Made by a program: the position numbers and the translations under genes. This document shows, piece by piece, positions 1 to 20,144 of a stretch of DNA of 24,658 nucleotides (the stretch's first letter is position 1; each line of letters begins with the position of its first letter). This stretch comes from Armadillidium nasatum (Eukaryota; Arthropoda; Malacostraca; Isopoda; Armadillidiidae). The notes under the pieces are model-generated. The model was not told the DNA's origin. It did no database searches and worked only from the letters and a program-made list of their open reading frames with translations. The stretch is from assembly GCA_009176605.1 (NCBI GenBank), contig SEYY01009835.1, positions 1 to 24,658 of the forward strand, given 5' to 3'.

Positions 1-830
1 CACGCCCAACACCCCCGAAGCCGGGTGCAGAGTACTTCCCACACCCGACAGGCAGGTTCCCCCCGAAAGCACCCAGGAGGTTATAAACAACAGCACACTA
101 ACGTCCGCCCAGGCTCCCCAGGATACCAGCCCAGACATGCGACAGCGCAGAGTTTCGTCCGCACTGCCGAGGTCCTCAAACTCGCCGCCGCAAATCATGC
201 TCTGCTAAGGGGAGGTGCCAATGAGGCACAACCCCAAGACTTTCCCCCTGGTTCCTCCGAGCGGACCGTTCCGCAAAAGCCAACCCCGAGATGCCCCCGC
301 GAGGACCAAAAACGTAGGGGCGCCGAACGGTTGGCCCACCCCCGATCCGGTACCACAGCCCACCAACCCACACCCCCCGGGAAGGCCAACACTCAGCCAC
401 TCTTCGGACGCTCAGGCCCCCAGTAACAGCTTCGGACAGACCCCATCAACCCTCCTTCGACGCTTCATTAACCGGCTTGCCACCTCGGTAATCCCCGCCT
501 CAACCTATTTCGGACTATGACAAGAGAACCTTGCATAGCCTTTACTATAATGATTCCCTGTTGGTAGGAATTCAAACCCAGTCTACGCATGGTAAGAGAA
601 CTATTAGCGGCTAGATAACCCCGCCACGAGATTGTTATTGACCCTATCTCGGCTCGTAGGTCTGCTCGAGGACTTGTGCTCTGCCGCCATCGTTCGACCC
701 ATTCCAGAACAGGCGGCGTATTGCAGTACGCTACCTTACGTTCATGAGCCGCTCTCAGACTAGTGACGTTAGAGTCGGAGACAATCTGGACGTCTACCAC
801 ATGAGTAGTCCCTTCTTCAGTTCTCCTAAA
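1..830 (-). mobile_element. R2-group non-LTR retrotransposon, 5'-truncated 3' end
   Basis: This GC-rich block (up to about position 800) contrasts sharply with the A+T-rich sequence that follows. On the minus strand it opens inside the C-terminal endonuclease domain (about 830 to 468), followed by roughly 460 bp of GC-rich sequence without a convincing long frame, which I read as the 3' region. The right edge near 830 is where GC content and protein similarity both stop, as expected of 5' truncation during target-primed reverse transcription. The left end lies outside the window, so the 3' tail and any target-site duplication cannot be seen. Assignment to the R2/NeSL group rests on the endonuclease-domain pattern; no reverse transcriptase is present here. 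Confidence 0.6.
468..830 (-). pseudogene. R2-type restriction-like endonuclease domain (C-terminal fragment)
   Basis: The minus-strand frame from about 827 down to 468 reads RTEEGTTHVVDVQIVSDSNV, then AHERKVAYCNTPPVLEWV, then ITISWRGYLAANS, then LRLGL-like text. This is the pattern of the C-terminal restriction-like endonuclease domain of R2-group non-LTR elements: a VDVQIVSD strand with a candidate metal-binding Asp, an AHxxKVxYY-TP-WV helix, a T-WRG segment and a final LGL segment. Such domains cut the target DNA for target-primed reverse transcription. The usual Tyr-Tyr after KVA is Tyr-Cys here. The frame is open for about 120 codons and closes at a stop near 468. The upstream reverse transcriptase is absent, so this is a 5'-truncated piece. 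Confidence 0.6.

Positions 831-2914
<2,084 letters not shown>

Positions 2915-3009
<95 letters not shown>
2915..3009. repeat. (TA)n tract 2, 95 bp
   Basis: Pure TA repeat. It directly follows the hAT right end and also sits at the 3' end of the minus-strand LINE stub, so it may be that LINE's tail. Confidence 0.98.
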
Positions 3010-3207
<198 letters not shown>

Positions 3208-3433
3208 CTTCTCTCCTCCAGGAGCTTTGAAATATTTTCTTCGCATCGCCGTTAACATTAAAGTTCAATCCACCCAAAACCCTTCTCGATACACTCTCAA
3301 ATGCGTCTGAAATTCAAAGAAAAATTCGTTTTATCAACTCGAAAATTATTAAACAAATAAATATACAGTTTCTATCTTACAAGTATAGCTAGATTTTTTG
3401 TTCAAATATACAATACAACCACAATTTCTCTTT

Positions 3434-7850
<4,417 letters not shown>

Positions 7851-8054
7851 AGTGGGGTTGGGGATACTGAGTTGTTTAAATATTTGAGTAGGAAAAAGGT
7901 TCGTAACGTGATTTCTAAAAATATATGTCTGCTAATTAATAGGATCACCGTTGAGAATCTCGTATATATTTCCATCTCCAATTTATTAATATAGTCCCAA
8001 AAATTCATTATAACCATCCCCTCTCCTTTATAGAGATGATTGGTAATAAAATTC

Positions 8055-8640
8055 TCCCTAATCATATATTGAAGAGTTTTGACATTACCAATCTATTTAC
8101 CAAATGTGCCCATACCACAGTTTCTTAACTTTATGACGAGAAAATTAAATGATTTAGACTTACCAATTGCAATCAATAAATTTGTTAAACTAATAGAAAT
8201 TTGTATGAGACAAAATGTTTTTACTTTTAATAATAAATTTTATAGACAAATCTTTGGTACCGGTATGGGCAACAGCCTCAGCCCGGTAATTGCTGATCTC
8301 TTCATGGAATTTTATAAACTCAATTGGTGAACACACTGCCTCTGCATAGTTTGATTAATTCATGGTATCGTTATGTGCATGATATTTTGGTAGTTGTTCT
8401 GCATGATTTCCCCATACAACACTTTCTTACACAGATGAATAGTTTGGTAGACTTAAATTTACATCCGAAACTCAGAAAAGATCTTTCCTTTAAGGTGAAT
8501 ATATGTATTAGTGATACTTTCAAATCATTGCGTGTACGTTTGGATCAACATAGAGCTGATGTCAATGGATGTAATAATAGTATAGCAATGCAATTTTCTT
8601 ACACATTACAGAGCAACATTTTAATAAATTGAAATAACGC
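8055..8640 (+). mobile_element. Penelope-like retroelement relic
   Basis: A fragment of a Penelope-like element, which pairs a telomerase-related reverse transcriptase with a GIY-YIG endonuclease. Fragments of both domains occur here in the expected order, but the roughly 200 residues that normally join them are missing. No terminal repeats are recognisable. It lies just downstream of LINE copy B on the same strand. Confidence 0.7.
8068..8636 (+). pseudogene. Penelope-like RT and GIY-YIG fragments
   Basis: Motif A reads SFDITNLFT and, after a one-base frame change near 8095, NVPIPQFLNF. Next comes FYRQIFGTGMGNSLSPVIAD (about 8240-8297), the AMGSPLSP-type box, followed by LFMEFYKLNW and a stop. 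After another frame change the palm motif is WYRYVHDILVV (from about 8363): the first Asp of the usual YVDD is His, codon CAT at 8378-8380, a single-base change from GAT. After LRKDLSF the frame continues directly into SDTFKSLRVRLDQHR (about 8510-8555) and AMQFSYTLQSNILIN, which resemble the Q-T--SLK-R--EH and final H-I-W segments of the GIY-YIG nuclease. The catalytic Asp loss and internal deletion make it inactive. Confidence 0.75.
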
Positions 8641-10811
<2,171 letters not shown>

Positions 10812-10960
10812 TTTTTTTTTTTTAAATTCACATCTCACGGGCATTGCCCTATTCGAGGAGAGGAACTTTCTAGGTAGTATATACCTAAGATCCCCAAGTG
10901 GGATCGAACCGGCACCCTCAAGCACGTGAGTCAATCACTCTACTATTTGAGCCACGGTAG
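10812..10960 (-). mobile_element. tRNA-derived SINE
   Basis: Read on the minus strand from 10960, the sequence begins CTACCGTGGCTCAAATAGTA and has a polymerase III A box (TGGCTCAAATAGTAGAG, complement of 10938-10954). About 30 bases later comes a B box (GGTTCGATCCC, complement of 10900-10910). This is the layout of a tRNA gene head. The tRNA-like part is followed by about 75 bp of unrelated body containing a TAGGTATATACTACCTA palindrome, and ends in an A-run (T-run at 10812-10823 on the plus strand). The tRNA part cannot fold as a fully normal tRNA, so a SINE is preferred over a functional tRNA. The parent isoacceptor is not clear, with Val or Lys possible. Target duplications were not found. 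Confidence 0.75.
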
Positions 10961-11027
10961 ACGATATTAATAAATATGATGTCTTAATTTGTCAAACATT
11001 AAATTTAGGCAATAAATTTTCTTTCTC

Positions 11028-11766
<739 letters not shown>

Positions 11767-12352
11767 ATGAGTTACAAGTGTGCAGCTCGTTTTTTGTTTA
11801 AACAAATATTATCGTCAAAAACAAGAAAATATTAAATTTTTTGCATCTCTATTGAAGAAAAAGAATTTTGTGAGTGGTCGGATCTTTGTCATAGACCTGA
11901 TCTTAAAGAAGAATTTGTTCAAGTAACAACAAAGAGAAGTCAAAAATTTCGTCTTTGCGAAAAACATTTTAATACTAGTAACATTTAAGACATTGGTTCT
12001 AAAAACTTAAGGAAGATTTGGGCCTTACAATATAATACTATAGTTCATATATCAAGTCTTAAAGGTGATAGGAAACTAGAGGCTAGGCCTAGGCGTGACT
12101 TATCACCAGTACAAGAAACAAACTGGATGAGGATTTCAGAAGAAAATTTAACTATCAGTAAGCCTGATTTTATTCAGATCACATTTTCAGACATTTTGAA
12201 TGCCAATACAAATAAAATAATTCAAGTAAATACTTATTATATTTTTCATTTAATTATTATTTTTTTGTCTTTACTTTATTTACTATTCACGTTATGACGA
12301 CTTTTGTAGCCTAAATTTTCTTATTTAAAATTACTGATAAATTTTGATATTT

Positions 12353-12495
12353 CTCATATTAACTTTGTATTGGTATGCAATTGTAATATGCTATATATAG
12401 GCAAAATAATAGAATATTACTCATATTAACCTTGAATTGGTTTATAGTGTATACAATTGTTAATATGCTATATAGGCAAAAGAATAGAATAATTA
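12353..12495. repeat. Imperfect tandem duplication, about 70-bp units
   Basis: Copy 1 (12353-12419) and copy 2 (12420-12495) share CTCATATTAAC, TTGnATTGG, CAATTG, AATATGCTATAT and AGGCAAAA-AATAGAAT in the same order. It lies in the noncoding stretch between the two halves of the P-element pseudogene. Confidence 0.8.
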
Positions 12496-12945
12496 TGCTA
12501 CCTTTAATTTTTAATTAAAAAATTACTTTAGATAATAGGGAATGTACCTAATTATAAAGCATATCTTACTTTATATAGCATATATTACTAAGGTAATTGT
12601 AAGCAAGCATTTCATTTTTCTACTCTGTTGAAAACAGACAAAATATATCGAAATGAATAAAGCCTATTGAAACTTATATGCTTTTATACAATACAATTTA
12701 AAAAATAAAATATCAAAAACATAAAATTAAAACACAAAAAAAAAAAAAAAAGTTTTGTATAAAAAATATATTTCAAATATGGAGGCTACCATTTTTTATT
12801 AACAATAGATTGACATTTCAATAGACCAATATTTTGGTTCCAATATTGAACTTGATAATTATATTTGAATGCATATGTTAAACATACTGTACATGTTGAA
12901 TTTATCAAATTTAGATTTTAATATTGATATATCATTCATTCCTAT

Positions 12946-13065
<120 letters not shown>

Positions 13066-14104
13066 GTTTTGTTGATTATGGAAATGGGAGATTGGAACCA
13101 AAACTTGCTAATGCCGCTTTAGCGTTAATGGTTAGAAGTCTTCATTCAAATTGGAAACAGGCCTTAAGCTTCTTTTTTTTGTGAAAATTCAGTTCCATTT
13201 CTTGAAGTTAAGGAGATAATGTTTAGTATTTTGACTGAACTTAAAAACATAGGCATAAAAGTAGTGACTATCATAACTGATCAAGGGAGTAACTTTGCAA
13301 AATGTTTTTAAAATCTTGGTGTCTCAATTTCAGAACCTTTTATTAAATTTTCAGAATGAAAAAATTTATGTTCTCTGTGATGTACCACATTTGATTAAAT
13401 CTGTGAGAAATACAATAAAAAATTATAAGAAGCAATGATGGCACAGCTAAATGGAATAACATACGAAAATGTTATGAGCTTATTAATTCATCTTAGTTCA
13501 TTCCTAAAGTTACTGAAAAACACAAATGTTCCCCCTTTCGGCATTAAGATGAAAGTAAAACTTGCTTCAATGGCAACGGCAATACACACAGCAACAATCA
13601 CTAATATTCCAAATAAGTTGGGAAGCGATGCTGTTGCTACTGGAAAATTTTGCAATAAAATGAATAATTTATTTGATGTGTTAAATTCATCATGTGTAAT
13701 CTCTTCATCTCCTTATAAAAGAGCATTAACAACAGATGGAATTTCTTGGAAATATTTAACAGAAATGTGGAACTGGTTAAGTGGTTGGGTCATTGTAGAT
13801 GTGAATGAGAAAAACATTACTAACAGAATAAAATGCAAATCGGGTTGGTCACAAACAATAAATGCAACTACTGGGCTTTTTAAGATGTTAAGCGAAAAAT
13901 ATAATTGGAATTATTTACTTACTAGGCGTTTGTGTCAAGATGGGTTAGAATTTTTTTTGGAGGGATTAATTAGGAAACGAGGGGGATTAAGGGAAAATCC
14001 AAGTTGTAGTCAGTTTATTGACTACTTTAAATTATCTTATTCTGAAATACTTTTTCCTACTTCATCTTTTTGTAAAAGATGTAACTGTAATGGTGAACGT
14101 TACT

Positions 14105-14341
14105 CCTAAAACGGGAAAAGACTCGTACAACTTCTACAGGAAAGTTTGCATAATGGACTGCACCAAGAAAAATATAAAAATTGGAGCCATTGACAAAATT
14201 GTGGAAGTTGAGACCACATTCGGACGAAGAAAGTATAATAGATTGAAATGGGTAGATGGACAACGGATATTTGGAGCTATTAAAAGGAATTCGAAAAGAT
14301 GTTTAACACCTTTCAACAAAAGAAAAAAAAAATTATTTTAG
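14105..14341 (+). pseudogene. Merlin/ISXO2-like transposase fragment
   Basis: The plus-strand frame reads YNFYRKVCIMDCTKKNIKIG, then IVEVETTFGRRKYNRLK, then WVDGQRIFGAIKRNSKRC and a stop at 14339. This matches the ISXO2-type DDE domain (CREVC-W...IGG-G-VEIDESKFGRRKYNRG-WVFGGIER-S--CF) used by Merlin transposons and IS1595-type bacterial elements. The consensus VEIDES is VEVET here, so one codon carrying the first catalytic Asp appears to be missing without a frame change. Only about 70 residues remain; the rest of the DDE domain is replaced by an A-rich run and the convergent pseudogene. The start cannot be assigned. Confidence 0.7.
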
Positions 14342-15105
14342 TATTCGCAGTCTCCCTTTTAAACATCCAACAGTAATTACGTATCATATTAACATCCCAT
14401 CTTCCGTGGTAGCGTCTCTCCATTTCAATAACATCCTGGTAGAATATTTCTCCTTGCTCCTCACTGTAGTCTCCTAAGTTTTCAGGAAAGTAGTCTATGT
14501 GTGAAAAATGGATTTTTAGGCTCATGTTGCAGCCTTGAACTTTGAATGCAGTTAGCATGTTTTTGTAATTGTAATCCGAATCTTTGTTATTTCCCAAAAA
14601 ATTATGCACTACATCTTGAATGAATCCCACCCTTCTCTTTCAGTTTCATTCATGGAATGTGGAGACAAGGAATCAGACAAGAGTTTACGTATGTCTGGTC
14701 CAACAAAAACCCCTCTTTCAACTTGGCCTCAGATTGTTTTGGGAACTTGGGATATAGAGACTTGAAACATTTTCCATCTTTTGGTAGAGATTTAACAAAT
14801 TGTTTCATTAGTCCCAATTTGATATTGAAGGTGGTAAGAGGACGTTTTCACGGGGGACCAGGTTTTTCTTGATGACGTTCTTTTCACCAAGAGTTAGGGT
14901 GTCTCGAAGTGGCCAGTTAGTTTTTTCCCAACGAAGGCCTCTGGCTTGACTATCCCACAAGCACAGAAACAGGAATATTTTGTATAGCCTGACTGTTGGA
15001 AACAACATGGTTAGAATTTTAAAATCTCCACACACCATGAAATTCATACTTGATTTTCTCAAATTAGAACCAAAGATTGATTAAATGCAGCCAAATTCTT
15101 TATAA

Positions 15106-15166
15106 TTTTCTTTACAAAATCGCTGTTACTTTGTTCACACTTCAATTCTGTATATTCGCCACATAT
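15106..15166. repeat. Direct repeat, copy 1 (partner 15449-15506)
   Basis: TTTTCTTTACAAAATCGCTG continues TTACTT-G-TCACACTTCAATT...ATATTCGCCACATAT. The partner at 15449-15506 differs by only a few substitutions and small indels. Copy 2 is in register with the N-terminal region of the minus-strand pseudogene; copy 1 sits in the gap where its central section should be. Confidence 0.9.
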
Positions 15167-15448
15167 TCTCTAAACCCAATCAAAAAAGACTCTAAGTGGT
15201 GCCGAGCATTTCACTTGAGTGAAGAACTAGACGAATGGTTGAATTAAGGTTTGAGCAAGTTATTTCTTTTTTCTTTTAACGTCGATCAAACAAAAGTAGA
15301 AGTCGTTACTGTGGTTCGGTTGCTCACGCCACATAATAGGGATGGCAAAACGAAAACTTTTTTACCTTTGTACCACTTGTTCTTCTTCGCATTACACCTT
15401 ATGCTTTGTCTTGATCCCCAAGTTTTAGTTTGAAGGACGTGAAATAAA

Positions 15449-15506
15449 TTTTCTTTACAAAATCGCTGTTACTTCGTCACACTTCAATTGGATATTCGCC
15501 ACATAT
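15449..15506. repeat. Direct repeat, copy 2 (partner 15106-15166)
   Basis: Same 58-61-bp unit as at 15106-15166 and in the same orientation, about 340 bp away. Confidence 0.9.
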
Positions 15507-15677
15507 AAAACAAAAGCTATCCGGAGAAATAACAGCTTTTAGAGACGCATCGCATAAGTATAGCTTTTAACACTGAAAGAATTGTACTGGTATGAATGCA
15601 TAAAATAAAAAGAAAAGCAAATTCTTCCAATAACAAACCGAAACACGTCAGGGCATGAATATACCAGCATTCTACCC

Positions 15678-17273
<1,596 letters not shown>

Positions 17274-17275
17274 TA

Positions 17276-17319
<44 letters not shown>

Positions 17320-17335
17320 ATATAATATATATATA

Positions 17336-17380
<45 letters not shown>
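17274..17380. repeat. Irregular (TA)n tract 13, left flank of mariner
   Basis: TA repeat with several TAATA/TATTA phase changes, unlike most of the pure tracts in this window. It ends exactly at the left end of the mariner relic. Tract 14 on the other side shows the same irregular pattern. Confidence 0.95.
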
Positions 17381-17384
<4 letters not shown>

Positions 17385-17401
17385 GTTTCGGAATTGCACG
17401 G

Positions 17402-17461
17402 CAGTATTTAAGGTATTGGTTCTCTACCACAATAAAACAATAAAGGTCATATAAACATATG
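17402..17461 (+). repeat. Mariner left terminal inverted repeat
   Basis: Pairs with the reverse complement of 18789-18849. The 27 bases nearest the transposase (17435-17461) match perfectly, and the outer 33 carry a handful of differences. Confidence 0.93.
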
Positions 17462-17663
17462 CTTAAAATTAGTTTATATCCTAGATATCAGATTTTAAAG
17501 ACGTATGTATCTCTCTGAACATTAGCATACGTTCATTTGTTGAAAAGGGTAGTACATTTCTGTCATTCCGTATTAGACTCTGTGGGTGTAGGTTACTCAT
17601 CAGATTGTCTCGTTCTGTGCCTATTCGAGTGAGTGAATTGTGTGTCGGTTCAAGTGGATTATC

Positions 17664-18729
17664 ATGCGTGACACCACGAATGTGTTCACATTTGCAGAAC
17701 AAACAGACATGCTTTTAACGTATGGCGAGGTACATCAAAATGGTTTTGCAGCCGTTCGAAGATATCGTGAAAAATATCCCAACCGAAGAATACCAAATCG
17801 TAAAACGTTTGAGGCCATTGAAAGATGCCTCAAGGAAAATGGGACGTTAAACCATCTACGAGTAAACGCCGGTCAACAAAGAATTAGACGAACCGCTAAC
17901 GTTGAAGAAGAAATACTCGATGCTGTTCAGTTATCTCCTAGTACTAGCACCAGAAGATTGTCTCTTCGTTTCGGTGTGTCCTCTACCAGCATATGGCGAA
18001 CATTGCGCGAAAACAACTGTACCCATATCACGTTAACCCTGTGCAAGAACTGCTACGACATGATTATAACAAGCGCAGACATTTCTCCCAGTGGTTAATT
18101 CGAAAATGCACACGAGATCCTAACTTACTGAGCCGCATGCTCGTTACCGATAAATCCTGCTTTACAAGAAATGGAATTACTAATTATCGAAAAACCCATA
18201 CCTGGGATGATGAAAACCCTCATACGACTGCTACTACACATTACCAACATACCTTTTCATTAAATGTCTGGTGTGGTCTTATAGGCGACAATTTAGTCGG
18301 CCCCTTCTTTTTGCCACCTAGGCTTTCAGGAGTTTCTTACCTGCAGTTTTTTGCAGGATAATCTTCCTGAGCTTCTAAAAGATATTCCGATTGCTTATAG
18401 GCAAGGGTTGTGGTTTATGCATGACGGTGTACCGGCGCACTATTCGCATATTGTCACAGATAATTTAAACACAACGTATGGTCATCGATGGGTAGGGCGC
18501 AACGGTCCCCTGATTTAACGCCATTGGATTACTTTCTGTGGGGCTGGATAGTCTATGGTTTATTCTACGTCTGGGGAAACGCAAGAAGAGCTAAAAAATC
18601 GGATCGAGGTTGCCGCAGCAACTATCAGGATTCGTCCTGATGCAATACGAGGTTGCCAGAGAAGCATGGTTACGTCGTGCAGAATGCTGCATTCAAGATG
18701 GAGGCCACTTTGGACAGTTACTGTAAATG
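17664..18729 (+). pseudogene. DD41D-like mariner transposase, four frame breaks
   Basis: The first open segment starts at ATG 17664 (MRDTTNVFTFAEQTDMLLTY) and carries the DNA-binding region: RRYREKYPNRRIPNRKTF, LRVNAGQQRIRRTANVEEEI and STSTRRLSLRFGVSSTSIWR. A frameshift near 18000 leads to QLYPYHVNPVQELL, HFSQWLIRKC, the first catalytic Asp in RMLVTDKSCFTRNGI, and FSLNVWCGLIGDNLVGPFF. A second shift near 18350 leads to DNLPELLKDIPIAYR and the second Asp in WFMHDGVPAHYSH. After HRWVGRN about eight codons (the GP--WPPR segment) are missing, and the frame changes before SPDLTPLDYFLWG, which holds the third Asp. A last shift precedes the end RRAECCIQDGGHFGQLL. Restoring the missing codons would give about 41 residues between the second and third Asp, hence DD41D-like; the family name is inference. 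Confidence 0.88.
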
Positions 18730-18788
18730 ATGTCCTGCGAAATACATACCTGTATGACCCAATATAATGTTAATAAAGTATTTTGTGC

Positions 18789-18849
18789 CATATGTTTATA
18801 TGACCTTTATTGTTTCTAATGTTTTAGGGAACCTATACCTAAAATACTG
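18789..18849 (-). repeat. Mariner right terminal inverted repeat
   Basis: Reverse complement of 17402-17461 with a 27-bp perfect core at 18789-18815. It lies about 60 bp downstream of the transposase stop. Confidence 0.93.
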
Positions 18850-18908
18850 AGAGATGCAACTGTTTTTAAAAAAACGTTAAAAAAATTTAAACTTGACATT
18901 TTAAGGCC

Positions 18909-19035
<127 letters not shown>

Positions 19036-19235
19036 AACAAATATTCTGAGAGTTTGGAACTCGATATTAGGGTAAAATTTTAGAACATATTGAAAAAAAA
19101 AAGTGATTGGCCTATCAGTAATGATAGAATAAGCATTTATTTTATTTTTAATTTTTTTAATATTTTTAAGCCTATATGAAGTTTTAAAAATACTGTTCCC
19201 TACAGAGTACCTCCCTCCTTAAATAAAAATATTGA

Positions 19236-19320
19236 TAATAATAATAGGCTTACAAATTGATAAAAACTAAAATAATAATAATACTCATTAACAGGCTTAC
19301 ATATCGATAAAAATTAAAAC
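19236..19320. repeat. Short direct repeat next to the GTCGAC complex
   Basis: AATAGGCTTACAAATTGATAAAAACTAAAA and ACAGGCTTACATATCGATAAAAATTAAAA-type units follow each other about 48 bp apart. The same AGGCTTACATATCGAT word recurs inverted near 19873-19890. Sequence is quoted only in part. Confidence 0.75.
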
Positions 19321-19321
19321 A

Positions 19322-20141
<820 letters not shown>

Positions 20142-20144
20142 CAT

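Larger units (their letters stand above)
14330..15515 (-). pseudogene. Dispersed invertebrate protein family (CFLCxWDSR / GDxSEEQGExFHQD type), broken
   Basis: I recognise, from memory only, a repeat-dispersed uncharacterised protein family common in arthropod genomes; I know of no assigned function. Reading the minus strand from 15515: FKLKLGDQDKA (about 15430-15400), IPIMWREQPNHSNDFYFCLI (about 15340-15280), and LNSTIRLVLHSSEM (about 15245-15203). A central section seems lost. Then come MVCGDFKILTMLFPTVRLYK (15038-14979), FLCLWDSQARGL, NWPLRDTLTLGEKNV and LVPRENVLLPPS (ending about 14820). The C-terminal part is VVHNFLGNNKDSDY, NMSLKIHFSHIDYFPENLGD, YSEEQGEIFYQDVIEMERRY and GRWDVN-NYCW (about 14610-14345). 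Several frameshifts and stops interrupt it. It converges tail to tail with the Merlin-like fragment. Confidence 0.7.
17381..18908 (+). mobile_element. Tc1/mariner-superfamily element (DD41D-like) with inverted repeats
   Basis: A nearly full-length DNA transposon relic. Inverted repeats at 17402-17461 and 18789-18849 are about 85% identical and include a perfect 27-bp core (17435-17461 and 18789-18815; AAACAATAAAGGTCATATAA and 7 more bases). Similarity weakens further out (TTGCA...CAGTATTT). The sequence reaches TA repeats at both edges (GGGTGTTTCGG at 17381 and ...AAGGCC ending 18908), consistent with insertion at a TA dinucleotide inside a TA tract, the target this superfamily uses. The transposase pseudogene fills the interior. 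The exact termini are inferred. Confidence 0.85.

Noticed and set aside
25..520. Two overlapping plus-strand open frames (133 and 101 codons) in the GC-rich start
   Set aside because: Pro/Ser-rich translations without motifs, arising from GC-rich DNA lying opposite and downstream of the minus-strand endonuclease; the R2-group reading explains the region better.
10888..10960. Functional tRNA gene on the minus strand
   Set aside because: The boxes are good but the anticodon and acceptor stems are poorly paired, and the unit continues into a SINE body with an A-tail.
14870..14945. Another LINE 3' end, because of a TTTTTTCCCAACGAAGGCCT match
   Set aside because: The match is short and the sequence is fully accounted for by the minus-strand protein-family frame.
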